Shown piece by piece: positions 43,895 through 52,367 of a stretch of DNA of 64,000 nucleotides. Made by a program: the position numbers and the translations under genes. Under the pieces are notes generated by a model, which searched no databases, was not told the DNA's origin, and was given only the letters and a program-made list of their open reading frames with translations. Each line of letters opens with the position of its first letter. Within the stretch, counting starts at the first letter, position 1. The stretch is from the NCBI GenBank assembly GCA_040218815.1, contig JAVJQS010000001.1, positions 1 to 64,000 of the forward strand, in the 5' to 3' direction. Origin of the DNA: JAVJQS01 sp040218815. GTDB lineage: Bacteria > Bacteroidota > Bacteroidia > Flavobacteriales_E > Vicingaceae.

Positions 43895-44072
43895 TTAAAT
43901 GCAGTAAAGATAGAACGGAAAGAATTTTTAAAAAAGGCAATCATAACAGGAGTTGCCACTGCTATTGCACCACAGATTATTGCGGCGGAAAGCAGTACTC
44001 CGAAAAAAATCTACCTACGATACCTTAATGCAACAAGTAGGCTTTAATCATTTACCAAACAAAAACATACAT
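43895..44072 (+). pseudogene. Frameshifted small Tat-signal protein upstream of the pirin gene
   Basis: One frame reads KIERKEFLKKAIITGVATAI and on to PQIIAAESSTPKK, a twin-arginine-type export leader (RK instead of RR). After a run of seven As (44003-44009) the sense continues in another frame as STYDTLMQQVGFNHLPNKN. Small Tat proteins with this ending occur before pirin genes in Flavobacteriia, from memory. No ATG is in frame with the leader: ATG at 43899 meets TAA after two codons. So at least two frame breaks are present. A sequencing error or slippage at the A-run could explain one of them. Confidence 0.5.
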
Positions 44073-44075
44073 ACC

Positions 44076-44789
44076 ATGAACTCAGTAATTCACAAAGCAG
44101 ATACCAGAGGAAAAGCAAACCACGGTTGGTTAAATTCTCACCATACCTTCAGTTTTGCCAATTACCACAACCCCGATCGAATGAACTTCGGTGTTCTTCG
44201 GGTGCTAAACGACGACGTTGTTCAAGCGGGAATGGGTTTTGGAACACACCCACATGACAATATGGAAATTGTTTCTATTCCTTTGGAAGGGGATTTAGAG
44301 CATAAAGATAGCATGGGAAATGTGGCTGTAATAAAAGAAGGTGATGTGCAGGTATTGAGTGCAGGAACTGGAATTACCCACTCTGAATACAATAAAAATA
44401 AAGACAAGCAAGTGAAGTTTCTGCAGATTTGGGTATTCCCAAAAGAAAAGAATGTTACACCACGCTATGATCAAATTTCAATTAAAGACATTGAAAAAGA
44501 AAATCAATTTTATCAAGTGGTTTCGCCAAATAAAGACGACCAAGGGGTTTGGGTAAACCAAGATGCGTGGTTTCATTTAGGGAAGTTCAGCAAAGGCAGC
44601 TCCGATGAATATAAAATAAACAAAACAGGAAATGGAGTGTATGCTTTCATATTAGATGGTGAAGTAGAAATTAACGATCAAAAATTATCAAAAAGAGACG
44701 GCATGGGCATTTGGGATACTGAATCTATTCAGGTAAAAGCTTCAGAAAATGCCCGAATTCTGTTGATGGAAGTCCCAATGGGCAGATAA
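44076..44789 (+). CDS. Pirin family protein
   Basis: A 237-residue bicupin of the pirin family (quercetinase-like or redox-sensing, iron-binding). Signature near the N terminus: TRGKANHGWLNSHHTFSFAN, then FGVLRVLNDD and FGTHPHDNMEIVSIPLEGD with the metal-binding histidines, and GTGITHSEYN. ATG 44076 is chosen because the family starts there (MNSVIHKADTRG); the frame remains open to 43953, but that part belongs to the decayed Tat gene. It is followed 35 bases later by the nitroreductase gene. Confidence 0.93.
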   Translation: MNSVIHKADTRGKANHGWLNSHHTFSFANYHNPDRMNFGVLRVLNDDVVQAGMGFGTHPHDNMEIVSIPLEGDLEHKDSMGNVAVIKEGDVQVLSAGTGITHSEYNKNKDKQVKFLQIWVFPKEKNVTPRYDQISIKDIEKENQFYQVVSPNKDDQGVWVNQDAWFHLGKFSKGSSDEYKINKTGNGVYAFILDGEVEINDQKLSKRDGMGIWDTESIQVKASENARILLMEVPMGR

Positions 44790-44824
44790 ACATTCAAAAT
44801 TTAAACACATTTAAAAACACAATT

Positions 44825-45454
44825 ATGCATTTAATCGATGATTTAAAATGGCGTTACGCCACAAAAAAATATGATGCTTCAAAAAAAGTATCACAAGAAA
44901 ATATTGACCGTATTAAAAAAGCTGTTCAATTATCGGCTTCCTCTTATGGTTTACAGCCTTACAAGGTGTTGGAGATAAAAGATCCTGAATTGAGAGAAGC
45001 CTTGAAGCCAATTGCTTGGAACCAGTCGCAAATTACTGATGCTTCTCATTTATTTGTGTTCTGCAACTACCTCAACGTGAGTGAAGAAAATGTGGCACAC
45101 ATGCTACAATTGAATGCTGAAATCAATGGTGTTGACTTAGAACAACTAGCAGGTTATGGTGATTTCATGAATGCGAAGATGAAGGAAAAATCATCGGATG
45201 AAATGGAAAATTGGACAGCTAAGCAAACTTACATTGCTTTAGGAAACGCCTTAGATGCTTGTGCTGAATTGAAAATCGACAGCACACCAATTGAAGGATT
45301 TGAACCAGAAGCTGTTAATGAAAAATTAGGCTTACGCAAGAAAGGCTTAAGTGCTGCTGTAATCTTAGCCGTGGGTTATCGCCATGAGGAAGATGTCACT
45401 CAACATGGTAAAAAAGTTAGAAAATCAATGGAGACCCTTTTTGAGGCAGTTTAA
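44825..45454 (+). CDS. NAD(P)H-dependent nitroreductase family oxidoreductase
   Basis: A 209-residue FMN enzyme of the NfsB-like nitroreductase family. Key stretches are WRYATKKYDASKKV (FMN phosphate binding), LSASSYGLQPYKVLEI, WNQSQITDASHLFVFCN and GLRKKGLSAAVILAVGYRHEED. The family reduces nitro groups, quinones or enones with NAD(P)H. Together with pirin and an AraC regulator it suggests a small stress or aromatic-compound response unit. Confidence 0.93.
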   Translation: MHLIDDLKWRYATKKYDASKKVSQENIDRIKKAVQLSASSYGLQPYKVLEIKDPELREALKPIAWNQSQITDASHLFVFCNYLNVSEENVAHMLQLNAEINGVDLEQLAGYGDFMNAKMKEKSSDEMENWTAKQTYIALGNALDACAELKIDSTPIEGFEPEAVNEKLGLRKKGLSAAVILAVGYRHEEDVTQHGKKVRKSMETLFEAV

Positions 45455-45466
45455 TTGATTAAAAAT

Positions 45467-45520
45467 AGCCAGCCAAAAGGTCAAAATTTACTTTAGTTTT
45501 TTACCACTTTTTGGCTGGCT
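45467..45520. terminator. Possible shared hairpin between convergent nitroreductase and haloperoxidase genes
   Basis: AGCCAGCCAAAA (45467-45478) pairs perfectly with TTTTGGCTGGCT (45509-45520) across a 30-base loop. The right arm lies within the last codons of the minus-strand gene, so its role as a terminator is uncertain. Confidence 0.4.
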
Positions 45521-47760
45521 TTCCAATTTTGCCCTGTTAATTGCAACACGTAAACTCCTGAGCTCAAACCTGAAGCATCCAATTGAATGGTTTGTATGGC
45601 TTCGTTAAGGAAGGCGCGGTCACGCTTTACTACTTTTCCAAACATATCAATCCATTCTACGCTAATTTCAGATCTAGGTCCAGGCTGATTTAACTTTAGT
45701 GTTATTCTATCATCAACTACAGGATTAGGAAATACTTTAAAAGAAGGCTTATTTGCTGATGGCTCTGCAATTCCTGTAATGCTATTGTTGATGTAACGTT
45801 CAGCTACCTCAAATGCGTTTACACCAATTTCTATTCCCATTAATCTTCCTGGAACATCATCCGCTGGTGGGTGAATGCCACCCCAAATTCGCGAAAGACT
45901 GCATTGGTCTGAAGCATCTCTATAAGTGGCCCATTGTAAGGTAACATCTACGCTAGGACCTTTCTCAAAGACCAAAAAACTATCTTTTGGTGCGTGGAAT
46001 TCGCCCATTCCTCCTGGAAAGTACTCGTCACCAGTAAATAGGCTCATTACCTCAGCGGCAGCTCTAGAAAAGGTAGAATGCCCAGAAACATAACCCGCAA
46101 AAGGAGGTGTTATAAAAGTCGGTCGTTGATATGGCCACCAGTTTCCAGCAAGAATCCAATCTACACCTGCAGAATCGCTTAAAGGGTCTAAAATGTAGTC
46201 AGGCCCTTTCCAAGCCCTAACTTTAATCTTGTTTAAATTTTCGTTGTTGGTTCCCGCTAATGGATCTCCCATTTCAACCAGCTCAATCAATCCACTATCT
46301 AATAAAATTCCACCAGGGTGAAATGATGGCAATGTAGAGTCAGAGCTTTGACCCAATTGAGCCATATATCTAATTGCCGAAACTGGTCGAATGTAATCGT
46401 ACCAGCCTTTGCACCCCCAGGCTGCTATTGCAGCATCATGCAAGGCACCTGAAAGAGAGAAATAGGATTTTACATCCCACTCCAAATCTGTTAAGGTTGG
46501 TCCTTGGCCTTTGAATTTCTTAATTAATAAAGAATCGTCATTCACGTAGTTTAAGATTGTAAACCAGTGGCCTGGCGGTGTTTCCGAGTCGGGACCATCA
46601 GCCCAAAACTCAGCAAGCACTCGGGTATAATCTGCTCTTGGAACTATTTGCGGGGTGTAGGGCATTCCTGTTGATGGGTTAACTGCCCTTCCTGCACCAA
46701 TGTCTCCTCCATTTTGCTCATCATAGAAATTTCTTAAGCCCGAAATGCTTGTAGGATAAGATTGCATTTTAATGTTCCCGATAGATGCAGGAGAAATGTC
46801 CCACTCAGTTGTATCTGCTGGGTCTAAGTGTGACGACCACTTGCTTACCAAGCCAAAATTCCATTTATATTCCTCAGAAAGGCCTCCACGATTAGTTGTA
46901 TCCAATAAGGGGGGTGCTCCAGGGTCATAATAAACAAGGTAATCATTGCCATCCCTTTGATGGGTTGTTAGGTTGCTGTCTGACAATGCAAAGGACTTTG
47001 CTTCACCCCATTCAGGGCTTAAAAATGCTGGTACATTCCCCGGTATTTGATTGCCGCTTTGATCTATATAAACATCGAATGCTAAAGGTTGCCAGCGGTT
47101 GGGATAATCAAGATTTGGGTTTCCCTCCTCCTCTGGGTCTAATGGACTGTTTACTGAAGTATAAAATCTATTCCCATAATCGTTGGCTTCATTTGACCCA
47201 TCTTGCAAGCCAAATTGTATTAAATGATCAGCAATGTAATTTCCAAGAGCTGCTGGATCTCCAGAAGCATAATCTATGGATCTATTAGACTCATCATATC
47301 CTAATTCTAAAAGTAACTGTTGAAATCTGGGTAAAGAAGAATCAGCACCAGGGGAATCCTTAAAACGATGCATCAACAAGCGAAAAGCTGCAAAGCTCAT
47401 CGCCTCTTCTTGATAAGCCACCTTCTGCGAAGGCGATGGCAAGCTAATACCATTAAAAGGACAAGTGTAGCCATGAACTGTTTTTCCCAAAAAATACGTG
47501 CTGGCAGAGGTGTCATATACTGCCCATGAGTCATAAATAGCTACAGAAACGTGAAATAAGTTTCTTGCATGTATTGTTGGTCGAGCAAAATCATCTCGTA
47601 TTGCCTCGAGTAAAACTTCATTCCATTTCCTGGCAACTGATTCTGAAGCACGAATAGATGACGAAAATAAAAGGAAGCAGAAGCAAATTAAAACCAGAAA
47701 TCTAAGTTTATTTTCTATTATTCTGGAAAGGGTGTACTGTAAATTGAAGTGTATTATCAT
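45493..47760 (-). CDS. Vanadium-dependent haloperoxidase-like protein with T9SS sorting domain
   Basis: A 755-residue exported protein of the PAP2/vanadium haloperoxidase superfamily. The core (about 50-660) contains the vanadate-pocket motifs AGYVSGHSTFSRAA (Ser-Gly-His) and SRIWGGIHPPADD (Arg and the axial histidine). The last 80 residues form a type A T9SS domain (FKVFPNPVVDDRITLKL, GVYVLQL, ending in KN), so it is predicted to act at the cell surface or outside. Whether it oxidises halides or acts as a phosphatase cannot be told from motifs. A perfect -7 box lies on the minus strand at 47783-47790. Confidence 0.88.
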   Translation of the reverse strand: MIIHFNLQYTLSRIIENKLRFLVLICFCFLLFSSSIRASESVARKWNEVLLEAIRDDFARPTIHARNLFHVSVAIYDSWAVYDTSASTYFLGKTVHGYTCPFNGISLPSPSQKVAYQEEAMSFAAFRLLMHRFKDSPGADSSLPRFQQLLLELGYDESNRSIDYASGDPAALGNYIADHLIQFGLQDGSNEANDYGNRFYTSVNSPLDPEEEGNPNLDYPNRWQPLAFDVYIDQSGNQIPGNVPAFLSPEWGEAKSFALSDSNLTTHQRDGNDYLVYYDPGAPPLLDTTNRGGLSEEYKWNFGLVSKWSSHLDPADTTEWDISPASIGNIKMQSYPTSISGLRNFYDEQNGGDIGAGRAVNPSTGMPYTPQIVPRADYTRVLAEFWADGPDSETPPGHWFTILNYVNDDSLLIKKFKGQGPTLTDLEWDVKSYFSLSGALHDAAIAAWGCKGWYDYIRPVSAIRYMAQLGQSSDSTLPSFHPGGILLDSGLIELVEMGDPLAGTNNENLNKIKVRAWKGPDYILDPLSDSAGVDWILAGNWWPYQRPTFITPPFAGYVSGHSTFSRAAAEVMSLFTGDEYFPGGMGEFHAPKDSFLVFEKGPSVDVTLQWATYRDASDQCSLSRIWGGIHPPADDVPGRLMGIEIGVNAFEVAERYINNSITGIAEPSANKPSFKVFPNPVVDDRITLKLNQPGPRSEISVEWIDMFGKVVKRDRAFLNEAIQTIQLDASGLSSGVYVLQLTGQNWKASQKVVKN

Positions 47761-47782
47761 TATAAAATAGTCATCAAGTTGT

Positions 47783-47790
47783 CAAATTTA
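47783..47790 (-). promoter_or_regulatory. -7 box (TAAATTTG) for the haloperoxidase-like gene
   Basis: Perfect TAnnTTTG on the minus strand, 23 bases before the ATG. Confidence 0.45.
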
Positions 47791-47883
47791 CTAAAAGCAG
47801 CACCTAAAGCAACATTTGTAAAACAGCTAGTAGTGTTCTTTCTAGAAAAATAGAAATGCATTGGTTACATTTCAGTTGCAGAA

Positions 47884-48372
47884 ATGAAAAAAACAATGAA
47901 TAACAAAGCAGTGATTACAAAATTCTACCACTCCTTTTCTGAGGGCAATACCAAAGGAATGAATGAGTGCTACCACAAAGACATTAGTTTCCAAGACCCT
48001 GCTTTTGGTCAATTAAAGGGCGAAAGAGCAATGAAAATGTGGGAAATGTTGTTGTCAAATAAAAATCAACACCTCAAAATCACGTTTAATGGCATAGAAG
48101 CAACTAACAATAAGGGCAAAGCAAACTGGATAGCTGAATACAACTTTGGAGCGAAAAAGAGAAAAGTCATCAATAAAGTAAGTGCTGAATTTGAATTTAA
48201 AGATGGTAAAATATTTGAACACAAAGACTCATTTGATTTGTGGAAATGGTCAAAACAAGCAATGGGACCAGTTGGATATATTATTGGATGGACTCCTTTT
48301 ATGAAAAGTAAAATTCAGTCAACGACTAACAAAAGGTTGGATGAGTTTTTAGCAAAGACCACTAGACTTTGA
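47884..48372 (+). CDS. SnoaL/NTF2-like protein
   Basis: A 162-residue cytoplasmic protein with the NTF2-like cone fold: KFYHSFSEGNTKGMNECYHK, then DISFQDPAFGQLKGERAMKM, ATNNKGKANWIAEYNF and FEFKDGKIFEHKDSFDLWKW. Members include ketosteroid isomerases, polyketide cyclases and many uncharacterised stress-related proteins. No catalytic identity can be given. It is a single gene. Confidence 0.83.
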   Translation: MKKTMNNKAVITKFYHSFSEGNTKGMNECYHKDISFQDPAFGQLKGERAMKMWEMLLSNKNQHLKITFNGIEATNNKGKANWIAEYNFGAKKRKVINKVSAEFEFKDGKIFEHKDSFDLWKWSKQAMGPVGYIIGWTPFMKSKIQSTTNKRLDEFLAKTTRL

Positions 48373-48376
48373 TGGA

Positions 48377-48412
48377 GGAATTAATTATTTGTTCTTGAAT
48401 GTGATTAATTCC
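48377..48412. terminator. Hairpin between convergent SnoaL-like and QueG-like genes
   Basis: GGAATTAAT (48377-48385) pairs with ATTAATTCC (48404-48412). There is no strong T-run, so termination is only possible. Confidence 0.35.
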
Positions 48413-48428
48413 TTCCTATAAACTTTTT

Positions 48429-49379
48429 CTACTCTCGTTTAATTTTGGGATACCAGTGTTTATCTATGGCTGGATCAGTTGGGTTTGGTGGGGTCTCCAT
48501 TTTTACCTCTGGGAATAATTTTGTTTTAAACCCTTCAAAATCTTTGGCCCATTCTTTATGCTGATACACGCAAACGGGCAAACAAATGGAGCAATACTTA
48601 TGCTTCGCAAAATAGGAGAAACACTTACCTGTGTCCACCATATAGCGGTCGTTTCCAAGCTGATCCTTCCCCCCTTCCGCTGAGCGTTCATCTGGAATGG
48701 CATCAGCAGGGCAATAGATTCGACAGGCTTTACAGGTATCACAAAACTTCGCTATACCTGCGTCAATAGGATGATCTATTGCCAAGTCTAAATCGGTAAT
48801 TACACTGCCCAATCGAAATAATGGACCCATGGTTGGATGAATGATGGAACCATGCCTTCCCAATTCACCAAAGCCCGCCTTTAAGGCTAAAGGAATGTGC
48901 AATACATTGCTATCCCCTATTGGGTGCTCTACCTTGCAGGCATAACCCAAGCTGCGAACATAATCGGCTAAGGCAATCACAATTTCACCCAATGAAAAAT
49001 AAACTCGAATGCATTCTACCGCGGAATCATGTGAGGGTACTTCTTGAAACTTCCGCCAGAGCATTCGTTGCCCTAAGACGATGGCAAAACGCTCCTCTAC
49101 TTCCCTGCCCTTGTATATGTCAGAGGGTTCAATGGCAGCAATACCTACCTCATCAGCCCCAATTTTTCTAGCATAGGCTTTAATCAACTCACTTGCTTCT
49201 GAAGGGTTTTTAAATTTATGTTTAACCAGTGACACTTCCCCATCAAACCGAGGATATTGTTCTTCTTTTATTTGAGCTAGTAAATCATCCACCTCTTCGA
49301 TAGCAATGTTTCTCCCTCCTAAGGAAGCATACCAAACGTCCCAGTTAAAAGCAGGTGGTGATTTTTTTGAAGCTTTCAT
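48429..49379 (-). CDS. QueG-like 4Fe-4S oxidoreductase
   Basis: A 316-residue iron-sulfur protein of COG1600, the group of epoxyqueuosine reductase QueG and reductive dehalogenase-like proteins. Two clusters of cysteines are seen: FCDTCKACRIYCPADAI and KYCSICLPVCVY, each fit for a 4Fe-4S centre. The N-terminal half has the ADEVGIAAIEPSDIYKG stretch and LGELGRHGSIIHPTMG-like GFGELGRHGSIIHPTMGP, resembling the cobalamin-binding half. It lacks the C-terminal HEAT repeats of full-length QueG and has an unusual N-terminal extension, so a different substrate is possible. Confidence 0.72.
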   Translation of the reverse strand: MKASKKSPPAFNWDVWYASLGGRNIAIEEVDDLLAQIKEEQYPRFDGEVSLVKHKFKNPSEASELIKAYARKIGADEVGIAAIEPSDIYKGREVEERFAIVLGQRMLWRKFQEVPSHDSAVECIRVYFSLGEIVIALADYVRSLGYACKVEHPIGDSNVLHIPLALKAGFGELGRHGSIIHPTMGPLFRLGSVITDLDLAIDHPIDAGIAKFCDTCKACRIYCPADAIPDERSAEGGKDQLGNDRYMVDTGKCFSYFAKHKYCSICLPVCVYQHKEWAKDFEGFKTKLFPEVKMETPPNPTDPAIDKHWYPKIKRE

Positions 49380-49479
49380 TTAATTCTAATCAATTAGCGC
49401 AGAAGCCAATTTAGTCATTCGGAATGAATTACATGGGCAGAAACAGCTCCTTTTTCCTTAATAAGCTGTCCATTGTTTG

Positions 49480-49487
49480 TAATTTTG
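49480..49487 (+). promoter_or_regulatory. -7 box (TAATTTTG) for the HEAT-DUF493-DUF2905 run
   Basis: Perfect TAnnTTTG, 27 bases before the ATG at 49507. Confidence 0.45.
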
Positions 49488-49506
49488 TTTCTTCAAATTT
49501 TTCAAG

Positions 49507-50040
49507 ATGGCAGAAGACTCGAAAGCAGTAAAAACAATCCTCAAAGAATTTTCAGCAAGTGATTCAAAAATTGTGCTGGAAGCCATTGCTAAAAATAGAA
49601 AAGAGGGCAATGCTAAAACATTCAAGGCGCTATTGTCAGTTTTAAAAGATACTGACGAGCCGACCGTTGAAGCTGAAATTATTCAATTCTTATTCGATTT
49701 AAAAGATGAGGAAAGCATTCCTGTTTTAATTGAAGCCATTCAAGATTCAGAAATGCAGTATTACCAATCCTTTTTAGTGGCTGCATTTTGGCAATCAGCT
49801 ATTGATGGCTCTGATTATTTAGATTTATTTGTAAAAACTGCCATTTCAGGGGAATACCTCACCACATTGGAGGCATTAACAGTAATTGAAAACTTTGATC
49901 GCGCCTACCCACAATCGGAACTTTTAGAGTTAGAAGCCGATATAAATGAAGCTGCAGAAAAAGAACTGAACGAAGACAAAAAAGCATTGTTAGTTAGTTT
50001 AAGTGATGTAGTTCGAAACTTACCCTTTGAAGGAGAATAG
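49507..50040 (+). CDS. HEAT-repeat protein
   Basis: A 177-residue soluble helical protein. It reads as tandem HEAT units (SDSKIVLEAIAKNRKEGNAK, LLSVLKDTDEPTVEAEIIQF, LKDEESIPVLIEAIQDSEM), a scaffold for protein binding. No enzymatic motif. It is followed by DUF493 (6 bases) and DUF2905 (overlap) genes, and this run is probably one operon with unknown purpose. Confidence 0.82.
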   Translation: MAEDSKAVKTILKEFSASDSKIVLEAIAKNRKEGNAKTFKALLSVLKDTDEPTVEAEIIQFLFDLKDEESIPVLIEAIQDSEMQYYQSFLVAAFWQSAIDGSDYLDLFVKTAISGEYLTTLEALTVIENFDRAYPQSELLELEADINEAAEKELNEDKKALLVSLSDVVRNLPFEGE

Positions 50041-50046
50041 CAGAAT

Positions 50047-50319
50047 ATGGCAAAAGCAGATTTTAAAGACTTAAGAGATAAATTGGAAAATAGCGGCGAC
50101 TGGCCGAGGGTATACTTTTTCAAATTCATTATTCCATCGGATAATGAAAAACTAGCTAAGATTGAAGCACTTTTTGGTCCTGAAGCACAGGTGAGCATTA
50201 AGCAATCACATAAGGGTAATTATCTTAGCGTAAGCGCAAAGGAGTTAATGCTAAATGTAGACGGCGTGATTGATCGTTATGAGAAAGCCAGCAAAATTAA
50301 AGGGGTAATGTCGTTGTAA
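50047..50319 (+). CDS. DUF493 (YbeD-like) protein
   Basis: A 90-residue cytoplasmic protein of the DUF493/YbeD family, with an ACT-like fold in known structures. The typical WPRVYFFKFIIPSDNEKLA start and the SHKGNYLSVSAKELMLNVDG strand are present. In E. coli ybeD lies by lipB, and a regulatory role has been suggested, not proven. TAATG overlap with the next gene. Confidence 0.9.
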   Translation: MAKADFKDLRDKLENSGDWPRVYFFKFIIPSDNEKLAKIEALFGPEAQVSIKQSHKGNYLSVSAKELMLNVDGVIDRYEKASKIKGVMSL

Positions 50320-50540
50320 TGCAAAACTTGGGCAAATACCTGATCCTCGGTGGCCTATTGCTAGCTGTTTTAGGAGTGTTACTTTATTTTTTTGGCGCAA
50401 AATTCAGTTGGTTCGGCAAGCTCCCTGGCGACATTGCCATTAAAAAAGAAAATTTTAGCTTTTACATGCCGATCACTTCAATGATCTTGATTTCCATTGC
50501 CATTAGCGGCATACTCTGGCTTATTCGTAAGATTTTTTAG
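50319..50540 (+). CDS. DUF2905 small membrane protein
   Basis: A 73-residue inner-membrane protein of two predicted helices (LILGGLLLAVLGVLLYFF and ITSMILISIAISGILWLI) joined by the family loop KFSWFGKLPGDIAIKKENF. Function unknown. Its ATG overlaps the DUF493 stop by one base. Confidence 0.9.
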   Translation: MQNLGKYLILGGLLLAVLGVLLYFFGAKFSWFGKLPGDIAIKKENFSFYMPITSMILISIAISGILWLIRKIF

Positions 50541-50566
50541 ACGGGTTTTAAGCAACTTCTTATTTT

Positions 50567-51400
50567 CTAATCCTCTATTTTAGAATCTAGTTCATATCTC
50601 AAGCCCTCCATTGTATTAACTCTCGCCTTTATAGAACCCACCAATATCGGTGTTTCAATTAATAAGGGAACTCGATTTTTATCGTCACTTACCCAAACTG
50701 TCATGTCTTCGCCTGCATTAAAGATGGTGCCTTCAATTAAAAAAGGAGAAAATACGATGCAACGAAACCTCCCTAACCCTTTTATTTCGATCTCTTTTTT
50801 CCCTAAGTAGCGGATATAACTATCATAAGATTCATTATCAATAAAAATTCGAATCGGCACTCTCTCATCTAAGGCGACATCAGAAAAGTCAATGTTTCGA
50901 GCATAATAAATCATAGACAGCACATCAAAACTACATTCCTTCAGGTCTACAGTATCTTTCACAAAGGGCTCATCAGCTTCCATTTGTCGAAGAGTAACTA
51001 CTTTGTCTAGAGCATGTTTAAATACATAGTCTTCTCGAATGTGGGTGCTTCCTTCATTCACTTTACGTTTAAACCGTAAAGGTTTAAAATCATCAACCGA
51101 AGTGTAGGTTTCATAAGTATCCCGCACTTTATAAATCCAATCATACTTTTTATATGAACTTCCATAGCTGCTAAAATGATAGTACGGACGATCATTTATA
51201 GTAGCTGCATCCACTTTAAAATACACATCCCCAGCCCCAACCCAAACACCTGCTAAATGATAGTAGATGGTATAATCAATTCGCTCACCAATTTGGAAGG
51301 TGGTATTCTGTGGCGAGCATTCTTGTGAAGTCCCTTGATGTCCTAAAAAAAGAAAAGCAAGACAGGTACAAACTAAAAACTTTAGACCGATTAACTTCAT
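50567..51400 (-). CDS. DUF3108 family exported protein
   Basis: A 277-residue exported protein of the DUF3108 family, usually beta-rich and periplasmic. The signal peptide runs MKLIGLKFLVCTCLAFLFLG, then CSPQNTTFQIGERIDYTIYY. The strands ADVYFKVD-like GAGDVYFKVDAATINDRPYY, FKPLRFKRKVNEG and VWVSDDKNRVPLLIETPI are the family pattern. ATG 51400 is used in place of a start 33 bases upstream, because the signal peptide begins there. Role unknown. Confidence 0.85.
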   Translation of the reverse strand: MKLIGLKFLVCTCLAFLFLGHQGTSQECSPQNTTFQIGERIDYTIYYHLAGVWVGAGDVYFKVDAATINDRPYYHFSSYGSSYKKYDWIYKVRDTYETYTSVDDFKPLRFKRKVNEGSTHIREDYVFKHALDKVVTLRQMEADEPFVKDTVDLKECSFDVLSMIYYARNIDFSDVALDERVPIRIFIDNESYDSYIRYLGKKEIEIKGLGRFRCIVFSPFLIEGTIFNAGEDMTVWVSDDKNRVPLLIETPILVGSIKARVNTMEGLRYELDSKIED

Positions 51401-51472
51401 CGCATCAAAGTAACGAAATAGTAGATGAAACAAGCTTCACTAGAAATCGTATCTTTAGTTAGATTTGCACCA

Positions 51473-51676
51473 ATGGACTTTGAATTAGAACAGGAGTATA
51501 TTGAATTGATAAAGTTGCTTAAAATCATGGGCATTGCTGATACTGGAGGTATGGCAAAGGCTATGGTTGAGAACGACGAAGTGCAATATAATGGCATAAT
51601 CGATAACCGCAAACGCCTAAAAGTTCGAAAAGGTGACCGAATTCAAGTTCATGGTGTTGAAATAAATGTAATTTAG
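51473..51676 (+). CDS. S4-domain RNA-binding protein (YbcJ-like)
   Basis: A 67-residue protein that is essentially one S4 RNA-binding domain: YIELIKLLKIMGIADTGGMA, then VENDEVQYNGIIDNRKRLKV and KGDRIQVHG. YbcJ-type proteins bind RNA and have been tied to ribosome function. ATG 51473 (MDFELEQEYIELI) fits the family start better than the longer frame from 51425. Confidence 0.9.
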   Translation: MDFELEQEYIELIKLLKIMGIADTGGMAKAMVENDEVQYNGIIDNRKRLKVRKGDRIQVHGVEINVI

Positions 51677-51680
51677 TTTT

Positions 51681-52367
51681 ATGATAAAAAAATACTTCCT
51701 CTCCCTTTCTTTAGTTTTAAGCATTACTGCAGCAATTGCTCAATCTAGCTCAAATAGCTTTGAGGTGACAGAAATTATAGCACCAGTGCCTTCATTTAAT
51801 TATGATGTTAATGACTCCTCTGATTTTATAATTCAAGTTCGCAACCAAGGACCAAACGCTATAAGTCCTGGTGATTTTTTAAAGATTAGCTACAATATTT
51901 ATGACGCAAGCGGCAACAATAGCATATCAAACGACACTACTGTAATGGTAAACAATGCAATGCCAATTGGAGCAGTTAATCGCTTTACCATCGCTAAAAA
52001 TATTTCATTGGGTAATTCTGATGATAATTTTACCGCCTGTGCCGACGTAACTGGTAGCATTGTGTATCCGTCAAATTCAAATAAATTCCCAGGCAAATGT
52101 TCCCCTTTCGTAGTGTCAATTACCAAACAGAAATTAACAATAAACAACTTGTATTATGCTGCAGAAAAGTTGCATTTCACTTTAAAATCAAATGAAGCCT
52201 TAACCGCAGAGGTTTTTGACATTACTGGCAAATCCTTGAAAAAGATTTATCTATCCAAAGCTTCAACCCAAAGCTTTCCGCTTCACCTTTCAGTTAAAGG
52301 TTTCTATTTTGTAAAAGTTTATAGCGAATCAGGTGCTGCCACCACTAAGAAGTTTATTGTCAATTAA
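51681..52367 (+). CDS. Small secreted protein with T9SS sorting domain
   Basis: A 228-residue exported protein with a signal peptide (ending AIAQ), one beta-sandwich-like domain (about 25-145; FIIQVRNQGPNAISPGDFLK, a CARDB-like pattern) and a short type A T9SS domain (LTAEVFDITGKSLKKIY, GFYFVKVYS, ending FIVN). Function unknown. It begins 4 bases after the S4 gene. Its stop codon overlaps the stop of the convergent aminopeptidase gene by 4 bases. Confidence 0.8.
   Translation: MIKKYFLSLSLVLSITAAIAQSSSNSFEVTEIIAPVPSFNYDVNDSSDFIIQVRNQGPNAISPGDFLKISYNIYDASGNNSISNDTTVMVNNAMPIGAVNRFTIAKNISLGNSDDNFTACADVTGSIVYPSNSNKFPGKCSPFVVSITKQKLTINNLYYAAEKLHFTLKSNEALTAEVFDITGKSLKKIYLSKASTQSFPLHLSVKGFYFVKVYSESGAATTKKFIVN

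Noticed and set aside
44003..44009. Programmed frameshift at the A7 run
   Set aside because: Not adopted as a call because the leader frame also lacks a start codon, which points to decay.
46896..47288. 130-codon plus-strand open frame in the haloperoxidase gene
   Set aside because: Antisense shadow without recognisable domains or start signals.
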